Positions 7,103 through 12,037 of a stretch of DNA of 12,037 nt are shown here, piece by piece. This DNA comes from CAG-103 sp045112425. GTDB taxonomy: Bacteria > Bacillota > Clostridia > Oscillospirales > Oscillospiraceae. The DNA lies in assembly GCA_045112425.1 (NCBI GenBank), contig JBGUHV010000006.1, forward strand, positions 1 through 12,037. Direction: 5' to 3'. How positions within the stretch are numbered: position 1 is the first letter of the stretch; every line of letters starts with the position of its first letter. Position numbers and translations under genes: made by a program. Below the pieces are notes generated by a model. That model saw only the letters and a program-made list of their open reading frames with translations, was not told the origin of the DNA and did no database searches.

Positions 7103-8209
7103 TTACGGGTGAAAGCGCCGCGCATCCTCCAGCACCTGATCCTGCTTGGCGCGGTACGCGTCGGTGTCGAGCTGGTCGTAATTCTCCGCATTGTCCGGCT
7201 GATCCTTGTCCGTGCAGTAGCGCCAGCGGAGCATCACGTCGTCCTTAAAATAGAGCCGGTGCGCGTCCTTGCCCTCATAATAGGCAAAGAACAGCTGACC
7301 GTGATCGAAATAGAACCAGCGGCTGTAGGTGCTGCCGTTCGTGCCGCCGGGCACGACGATGCACTTGACGTCATCGCCGTCGAAATAGACGGTCACGTCG
7401 TCCGTCGTTCGGGAGGTGTAGGTTCCCGCCGAGACGGCGCTCATAATGTCGTTATACCGGCTGCGGATGTCGGTGACGGCGTCCTCCACCTGCGCGGGCG
7501 TGAGCTTTTCGCCGGCGGCGGGAACGGGCTGCTGCGTCTGCGCCGCAGGCGTCTCGGCGGCGGGCGTCTCCACCGGCGCGGTCTCGGCGGCGTCACCTCC
7601 CGGAGACGCGGTCTGGATCGCAATCGGCGGCGGGGTGTCTCCCCCGCGCGTCCGGTTTCCCCTGCCGAGGAGAAAATACAGTCCGCCGCCAAGGAGCGCC
7701 AGCGCCAGCACGCCGAGTACGATCAGCAGCGGGAGCCTGCTTCCGCCGCTGCGGCGAACCGGCTGCTGCGGCCTGCCGGCGGTGCCGTAGCTCGGCGCGG
7801 CGCCGTAGTTGGGCGCAGTGCCGTAGCTCGGGCCGGAGGTGCTGCCGCCGGCGCGGGATTTCTTTCCCCTGCGGCCGCCTTTTCCGCCGCGTCCGAGCTT
7901 TCCGCCGCCGCTGTCCTGTCCGCTGGGCGGCATCGGCCGGAAGCCGGCGTCCGAATCCTCCGGCGCATCGGGCGGCAGATCGCCCGGCCCCTCATACGGC
8001 GCGGGGTCCGGCGCGGCATATCCGTCAGGCTCCGGCGGCGTGGAGGATTCGGGCTCCGCCGCGGCATACCCGGCGGGCTCCGGCGCGCCATATCCGGCAG
8101 GTGCCGGCGGCGTGTACGGGCCGGAATCCGGCTCCGCAAGCGGCGTTCCGCAGTTGACACAGAACCGGTTGCCGTCCGGATTTTCCGTGCCGCAATTCAA
8201 ACATCTCAT
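7103..8209 (-). CDS. Zinc-ribbon membrane protein with long low-complexity cytosolic region and unnamed outward domain
   Basis: This 368-residue protein starts with the zinc ribbon (Cys3, Cys6, Cys17, Cys20). Residues 28-158 are low-complexity and should be cytosolic: Pro-Gly-Tyr-Ala repeats (AGYGAPEPAGYAAAEP, 38-53), a strongly basic Gly-Lys-Arg patch (about 103-120), then Ser-Tyr-Gly-Thr-Ala repeats (128-145). A membrane helix (about 159-181) and an Ala/Pro/Thr linker (191-232) follow. The outward domain (about 235-368) contains LFFAYYEGKDAHRLYFKDD and RWRYCTDKDQ and is paralogous to the 6443-7069 protein. Function is unknown. The start ATG overlaps the TGA of the 158-residue gene by four bases (ATGA), so translation is coupled. 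Confidence 0.86.
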   Translation of the reverse strand: MRCLNCGTENPDGNRFCVNCGTPLAEPDSGPYTPPAPAGYGAPEPAGYAAAEPESSTPPEPDGYAAPDPAPYEGPGDLPPDAPEDSDAGFRPMPPSGQDSGGGKLGRGGKGGRRGKKSRAGGSTSGPSYGTAPNYGAAPSYGTAGRPQQPVRRSGGSRLPLLIVLGVLALALLGGGLYFLLGRGNRTRGGDTPPPIAIQTASPGGDAAETAPVETPAAETPAAQTQQPVPAAGEKLTPAQVEDAVTDIRSRYNDIMSAVSAGTYTSRTTDDVTVYFDGDDVKCIVVPGGTNGSTYSRWFYFDHGQLFFAYYEGKDAHRLYFKDDVMLRWRYCTDKDQPDNAENYDQLDTDAYRAKQDQVLEDARRFHP

Positions 8210-8682
8210 GCTTCATTACCTCCGTCTGCGCCAAATCGCGCGAGAAACGCAGGGCAGTTCTGCCGGTACATCTCCAGCGCGTCTCCGGACACAATCTGCC
8301 GGAACGCCGTGCCGACGGCGCGGCGCAGCGTGTCGTTTTCGGGCTCGGCGAGGAAGGCGTCGATCGCGGCGCAATACTGCGCAAGCAGCGCGTCGCGCTC
8401 ATCATAGGTCATCTCCCGCGCGTCGCGCAGATAAAGAAACGCCTCCTCGGTTTCAAACATCTCCTTCTCCTCGGAGACGATCTCCCCGCCCTCCAGGCGG
8501 CATTCCCGGCCATAGCCGAGCACCACGTCCGCCCCGGTTTCGGGGTCCTCATCCGGGAAATAGGTGAACATCGCAAGCCGGTCGCCGCCCGCGGTCTGCA
8601 CGAGGTAGGGCCAGCTCGGCACCTCACCCTCATAGAGGCCGGTAAACAGGCGATCCACCTGATCCAGTGCTTTCATCATCAT
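8206..8682 (-). CDS. Small protein of unknown family, coupled to the coiled-coil peptidase gene
   Basis: I do not recognise this protein of up to 158 residues. It has no signal peptide or membrane helix. It is acidic, with an N-terminal part likely to be alpha/beta (LYEGEVPSWPYLVQTAGGDR, 16-35; then Phe/Tyr and Asp-rich residues) and a helical C-terminal half (about 78-150). Three ATG codons in a row (8682, 8679, 8676) are possible starts; a GAAGAAGG ribosome site fits 8679 or 8676 best by spacing. The first ATG overlaps the TGA of the 526-residue gene by four bases, and the gene's own TGA overlaps the next ATG by four bases. Direct coupling behind a toxin-like gene makes an immunity or chaperone partner plausible, but this is inference from position only. 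Confidence 0.8.
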   Translation of the reverse strand: MMMKALDQVDRLFTGLYEGEVPSWPYLVQTAGGDRLAMFTYFPDEDPETGADVVLGYGRECRLEGGEIVSEEKEMFETEEAFLYLRDAREMTYDERDALLAQYCAAIDAFLAEPENDTLRRAVGTAFRQIVSGDALEMYRQNCPAFLARFGADGGNEA

Positions 8683-10259
8683 TTCGCCTTCTTCCAGACA
8701 AATTGTACGCTGCTGCCGGACGTCCGCCTGATCTTCTCAAAATCGTCGGCGGAGCAGAAAAATTCCGTTCCCATCGAGCTGTGCACGCCCGTGTCGTGCA
8801 GCCAGAGGCCGACGGGCTCGCCCTTGGCATTGAACTCCACGCCGGTGACGCTCACGCCGTGGTTGGCCTCAAAGGCGCGGGTGGATTTCAGACTGCTGTC
8901 CTTATGGAGTACGCGCGCATCGACCCCGAGGATCGCGCCCCTGCCGCTTTTGATCTGATCGGCAATGTGCGTGAGACTGTTCACCCGCTCTGTCTGCGCC
9001 TCAAACCCCATCTTATGGAGGATTTTTTCGCGGTCATAACAGTTTGTGCCGCCGTTATGATTGCGGATCGCCTCTTTCACCCGCTCGGGATAAACGGGAA
9101 GGATCGGCTTGTCTCTGCAGGCCTTCTCCGCGCGCGCGATGGCGATGGCCTCCGCCTCGGTGTATCGCACGCCGAGCATCGTGGCGGTGTCTGCCGAGGA
9201 GCAGATGCCGCAGGTGCCGCGAAAGTCCGGCACGGCGTTGCCCTGCTGCGGCGTGAGCATGCCGTGGAGCGCCGTGAGGCTCCCGCCGCCGACGCTGACC
9301 ATCGTGGTGCGGTCCTCCGGATTGAGACCGCGGGCGAGATAGTCCGCCTCCTGCCGGGCGTTGTTCTCCGCCGAGCGCAGCCGGCGCACCTCGTCGTGCA
9401 GCGCGCTGTATTCCGCGCGCAGCGGCAGCGCGGCGGCGAGCTTCTGCGGATCATCCCCGGCGGCCTCGACCGCCTGATAATAGCGCTTGAGGGCGGCGTC
9501 AGACGCCTCGGCAGCCGCATCGGCGCGCTGCCGGAGCGCATCGGCCTCGGCGGCGTATTCCGCCGAGAGTCTGCCGCGCACGATATCCCACTCCGCCGCG
9601 CGCTCGGGGTTGCCGGCAAGGCCGCGCTCCATATCGGCGCGCATCTGCTGCGTCCGGCTCGCGGCGGCGAGCAGATCCGGCGTGGAGAGCGCGGCGAAGC
9701 CCGTGGCGCCGGCGACAGGCGCGTCGGCCCAGGCAGAGCGCTGCTGCTGCGGGTTCTCCTGCCGGTCATCCCCGGTCTCCTGCTGTGCCTCCTGCGCGCC
9801 GGCGGCGGCGGACTGGTCGCCCGTCTCGCCGGGCTGGAGGGCGGAGTCCATCTCCAGCCGCTCCACGATCTCCTGCAGCTGCCGCTCGCATTCCTCGAGC
9901 AGCTGCCGCCGCGCCTCGAGCACGCTCAGCCCCTCGGAGACGTTCTCGCCCAGCGCTTCGAGCTGCGAGATAACCGACTCGCTGTTTTGCAGCTCCTCCC
10001 GGAGCGCCTGGAGCGAGTCCTCCAGCGCCTCCACCTGCGAGCGGTAAGACTGGAGCTTCTGCTCGGTGTTTTCCAGTTCCTTCTCGTTCTGCGCCTCTTT
10101 GGCGCCGACGATATCCGAGATCTCGACGTCCTCGCGCAGCTTGGAGACCGCCTCGCTCAGCTCCTGCTCTTTCGATTCCAGCGCGGCCTTCTGATCCGAA
10201 AGCTCGGCGGTTTCCGCCTCGATCTGCTCCAGCTCGGAGCCGATGTCATGCAAGTCCAA
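8679..10259 (-). CDS. Coiled-coil protein with C-terminal papain-like cysteine peptidase domain
   Basis: This 526-residue protein has no signal peptide or membrane helix. Residues 1-137 are an acidic coiled coil related to the upstream 141-residue protein. A Gln/Gly/Ala-rich low-complexity spacer (138-180), a second Ala-rich helical region (about 190-315) and a C-terminal domain (about 318-526) follow. That domain has FRGTCGICSSAD (Cys350 and Cys353), NHGVSVTGVEF (His467) and LWLHDTG (Asp489), the Cys-His-Asp order and spacing style of papain-fold/C39-like peptidases and related toxins. I favour Cys350 as nucleophile by the GTCG pattern; Cys353 would fit a strict papain alignment. No obvious oxyanion Gln is seen. 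The start is TTG at 10259, fixed by a full AAAGGAGG site 8 bases upstream. It could be a secreted effector or a cytosolic processing protease; neither is proven. Confidence 0.85.
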   Translation of the reverse strand: MDLHDIGSELEQIEAETAELSDQKAALESKEQELSEAVSKLREDVEISDIVGAKEAQNEKELENTEQKLQSYRSQVEALEDSLQALREELQNSESVISQLEALGENVSEGLSVLEARRQLLEECERQLQEIVERLEMDSALQPGETGDQSAAAGAQEAQQETGDDRQENPQQQRSAWADAPVAGATGFAALSTPDLLAAASRTQQMRADMERGLAGNPERAAEWDIVRGRLSAEYAAEADALRQRADAAAEASDAALKRYYQAVEAAGDDPQKLAAALPLRAEYSALHDEVRRLRSAENNARQEADYLARGLNPEDRTTMVSVGGGSLTALHGMLTPQQGNAVPDFRGTCGICSSADTATMLGVRYTEAEAIAIARAEKACRDKPILPVYPERVKEAIRNHNGGTNCYDREKILHKMGFEAQTERVNSLTHIADQIKSGRGAILGVDARVLHKDSSLKSTRAFEANHGVSVTGVEFNAKGEPVGLWLHDTGVHSSMGTEFFCSADDFEKIRRTSGSSVQFVWKKAK

Positions 10260-10267
10260 CGAAGCGC

Positions 10268-10275
10268 CCTCCTTT
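10268..10275 (-). promoter_or_regulatory. Ribosome binding site AAAGGAGG for a TTG start
   Basis: A full consensus AAAGGAGG lies 8 bases before the TTG codon at 10259. No ATG is in reach in this frame near the site, so this element decides the start of the coiled-coil peptidase gene. Confidence 0.85.
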
Positions 10276-10296
10276 CCGTTCTATGGCGTCCGCCGT

Positions 10297-10722
10297 TCAG
10301 GAGCGCAGACGGTTCTGCATCTGCTGAATGCGGTTTTTATACTGCTCGATCTGGCTGCGTCGGCTCTCCACAATCTGCGACGCGTCGCCGACGTCCTCGC
10401 CGGAGGAGGCGAGCTCACTGAGCACCTCGGCGGAGTTTTCGTTCTCCTCCTGCATCTCGTCGAGCTCGCCGAGCATTTCGTCCAGCTCGGAGGCGAGCTC
10501 CTCGCGCTCCTGCTCGACCTGCTCCTTCTCCTGCTCGGCGTCCTCGCGGTTGCTCTCGAGGGAGCCCGCGACCTCCTGATCGTCGCCGAGCTGGCCGATG
10601 GCGTTTTCAATGTTGTCAAGCCGCTCGTTGACGGCCTCGAGCTTTTCGTCCGCTTCCTCGACCTGATCCTCCCTGGATTCGATCTCGGATTCGTAGTCTT
10701 CCAGCTGTTCCAGATTGGCCAT
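10297..10722 (-). CDS. Small acidic coiled-coil protein
   Basis: This 141-residue protein is helical over nearly its whole length, very rich in Glu, Gln and Asp, with heptad-like Leu/Ile/Val spacing, and has no signal peptide, membrane helix or cysteine. I do not recognise a named family. Residues 5-139 align without gaps to residues 1-135 of the 526-residue protein encoded next; the best-matched part is NSAEV (96-100), SGEDV (107-111), VESRR (118-122) and QNRL (136-139). The ATG at 10722 has a strong GGGGAGG site with a 7-base spacer, and I prefer it to an in-frame upstream ATG at 10815 whose extra 31 residues are Arg-rich and lie within the ATPase gene. It starts 2 bases after the ATPase stop. 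By position it could be a structural or adaptor partner of the ATPase or peptidase protein. Confidence 0.88.
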   Translation of the reverse strand: MANLEQLEDYESEIESREDQVEEADEKLEAVNERLDNIENAIGQLGDDQEVAGSLESNREDAEQEKEQVEQEREELASELDEMLGELDEMQEENENSAEVLSELASSGEDVGDASQIVESRRSQIEQYKNRIQQMQNRLRS

Positions 10723-10724
10723 GA

Positions 10725-12037
10725 TTATTCCTCCCCGCGAATCGCTTTGAATTTTTCCAGATAGTCGGCGCGCTCGGCCTCGCCGCAGGCGCATTTTCTG
10801 CCGCGCAGGCCGCACTCGCGCATCTGCTGCGGCATCTGGTGCAGCAGATGAATGTACACGCAGCCGCCGAAGCAGTCGCCGATCTCGCCATAACGCGCGC
10901 GAATGCGCTCCGCCTCGCGCTTGGCGAGCAGGCGCGTGACGCCGCAGAGACCGAGCGTCTTGCGGAAGGCGTCCTTCTGCGTTTTGCCCACGTCGCGGAA
11001 GACGCGGTCATACGCATCTCCCCCGGCGCCGGAGATCTCGCGGATCAGGCTCTCGGCCTGATTGCGCACGCGGCGGTTGCACCGCCCGCACACGCCGCCG
11101 CACTCCGGATACGGCATGAACAGATCCTCGTGCGCCGCCTCATACGGCGCCATGATCTGCCGCAGCTCCTCATCGGAGGGCGGCTCCTCCACGTCGTGCT
11201 CGCCCTTGAAGTTGACCATGCGGATCGCGCGCACGCGATCCTCCCCCTCGTGGTAGAGGTAGGCGTTTCCGGTTTTGAAGTTGACCACCTGATGCATCTG
11301 CTCTTCGTTCAGATCCATGGTGTTGCCGATCTCCTCGCGGTCGTCCTTGGCCGTGACGCGCATGAGAATCTTCACGTTCGTCTGCTTGACGGCCTGCGGC
11401 GCGATGGCGGTGGGCAGCTGATCGGCGATCAGAATGCCCTGGCCGAGCGCGCGCATCTCCGCGAGCATGTTCACGAAGAGCTCAATCGTCTGGCTCTTCG
11501 GATCGGCGCGGTGGTCGCTGCCGCCGCCCTGCGCGGCGATGAGGTTGTGCGCCTCCTCCACGAGCAGCATGTGCTTTAAGGGGGAGCCGGATTTGCGCTT
11601 GACCTTGCAGTATTCATAGACATAGCTGAGCAGGAACATCATGATGAGCGACTTTTCGTCGCCGTTGAGACTGTCCAGCTCGAGCACAACAGGCCGCTGC
11701 ATCAGATCCTCCATCGGGATGGAATGCCGCGTGTCGAGCATTCTGCCCTTGGAGCCGCGGCGGAGCGAATTGAGCCGCTCGAGCAGCGAGGCCTGGAAAT
11801 CGCTTCTCATTTTGCTGTCGAACCCGGAGTGCGAAACGATGTATTCCGCGTTTCGGCACAGGTCCGAGATCGTGGGGGTCTCCAGCCCCGGCTCGCCGCC
11901 GCGGCTGTCGTCATACCAGCCCTTTTCCAGATACGTCCGGCGGATCGCCTGCTCGAGAAAGATCGGCAGCGGATCGAACAGATCGAACGCGCCGACGAAG
12001 CAGGCCTGCAGCTTGGAGATGTGGCTCTCCAGCCGGA
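10725..12037 (-). CDS. HerA/VirB4-like ATPase, C-terminal part (5' end outside the window)
   Basis: The frame is open from the right edge of the window, giving 436 complete visible codons and no start. The visible part shows the late motifs of HerA/DUF87-type P-loop ATPases: FDPLPIFLEQAIRRTYLEKGW, then VVLELDSLNG, a Walker B strand LLVEEAHN (visible residues 157-164), ILIADQLPTAI and ILMRVTAKDDREEIGNTM. Walker A must lie upstream of the window. Such enzymes are hexameric motors that move DNA or, in secretion systems, protein or DNA. Here the C-terminus carries an extra region with at least nine cysteines, including CGGVCGRC and KCACG, that could bind zinc or an iron-sulphur cluster. No membrane helix is seen in the visible part. 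The next gene begins 2 bases after the stop. HerA-like and VirB4-like cannot be told apart without the N-terminus. Confidence 0.85.
   Translation of the reverse strand, partial: RLESHISKLQACFVGAFDLFDPLPIFLEQAIRRTYLEKGWYDDSRGGEPGLETPTISDLCRNAEYIVSHSGFDSKMRSDFQASLLERLNSLRRGSKGRMLDTRHSIPMEDLMQRPVVLELDSLNGDEKSLIMMFLLSYVYEYCKVKRKSGSPLKHMLLVEEAHNLIAAQGGGSDHRADPKSQTIELFVNMLAEMRALGQGILIADQLPTAIAPQAVKQTNVKILMRVTAKDDREEIGNTMDLNEEQMHQVVNFKTGNAYLYHEGEDRVRAIRMVNFKGEHDVEEPPSDEELRQIMAPYEAAHEDLFMPYPECGGVCGRCNRRVRNQAESLIREISGAGGDAYDRVFRDVGKTQKDAFRKTLGLCGVTRLLAKREAERIRARYGEIGDCFGGCVYIHLLHQMPQQMRECGLRGRKCACGEAERADYLEKFKAIRGEE
10730..10736 (-). promoter_or_regulatory. Ribosome binding site GGGGAGG inside the end of the ATPase gene
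   Basis: GGGGAGG lies 7 bases before the ATG at 10722, within the last codons of the ATPase gene. It supports the 141-residue start for the small coiled-coil protein over the longer frame. Confidence 0.8.

Noticed and set aside
8667..10421. A 584-codon plus-strand open frame
   Set aside because: It is opposite the coiled-coil peptidase gene, whose TTG start has a full ribosome site and whose motifs are clear. The antisense product is Leu/Arg/Gly-rich with no recognisable motif.
10297..10722. WXG100-type (ESX) small secreted protein
   Set aside because: There is no W-x-G motif, no Trp at all, and the length of 141 residues and the long acidic coiled coil do not match WXG100 proteins. Only the genomic position is similar.
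10723..10815. 31-residue upstream extension of the small coiled-coil gene
   Set aside because: It is Arg-rich, unlike the acidic rest, and lies inside the ATPase gene. The ATG at 10722 has a strong ribosome site.

Overview
The window is one strand-uniform gene train. Every gene I can support, twelve complete plus one cut by the window edge, is read on the minus strand. Gaps run from -11 to +37 bases and one stem-loop terminator lies at the far left end. GC content is high. The genes show lipoprotein signal peptides, Pro/Thr-rich wall-spanning linkers, zinc-ribbon membrane proteins and peptidoglycan amidases, with no sign of outer-membrane proteins. This suggests a high-GC Gram-positive anaerobe of the Clostridia (Oscillospiraceae-like). 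That assignment is inference from style, as there is no rRNA or marker gene here.

In transcription order (right to left), the upstream block (12037 to 8206) encodes: the C-terminal part of a HerA/VirB4-like ATPase with a cysteine-rich tail; a 141-residue acidic coiled-coil protein; a 526-residue protein whose first ~137 residues align without gaps to that small protein and whose C-terminus looks like a papain-fold cysteine peptidase; and a 158-residue protein of unknown family that overlaps it by 4 bases. The layout (ATPase, small helical protein, the same helical module fused to an enzyme or toxin-like domain, small downstream partner) resembles type VII-like or polymorphic-toxin export loci, but the ATPase is HerA-like as far as it can be read. 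I regard this as the part most likely to be new.

The downstream block (8209 to 118) encodes the envelope side. Five proteins share an N-terminal four-cysteine zinc ribbon, one membrane helix and a different outward-facing C-terminal domain: two carry a related unnamed domain, one a YARHG domain, one a discoidin-like (NADase-type glycan-binding) domain and one an NTF2-like domain. Interleaved with them are two Amidase_3 N-acetylmuramoyl-L-alanine amidases, a compact class A beta-lactamase-like serine hydrolase and a transglutaminase-like lipoprotein.

Taken together, a cytosolic ATPase plus coiled-coil/peptidase module is apparently co-transcribed with a set of membrane hubs and wall-modifying enzymes. 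A working hypothesis is an envelope-spanning machine or signalling complex: the ATPase and coiled-coil proteins act inside, the zinc-ribbon proteins link the cytosol to the wall, and the amidases and hydrolase adjust peptidoglycan locally. The operon promoter and the ATPase N-terminus lie beyond the right edge of the window.
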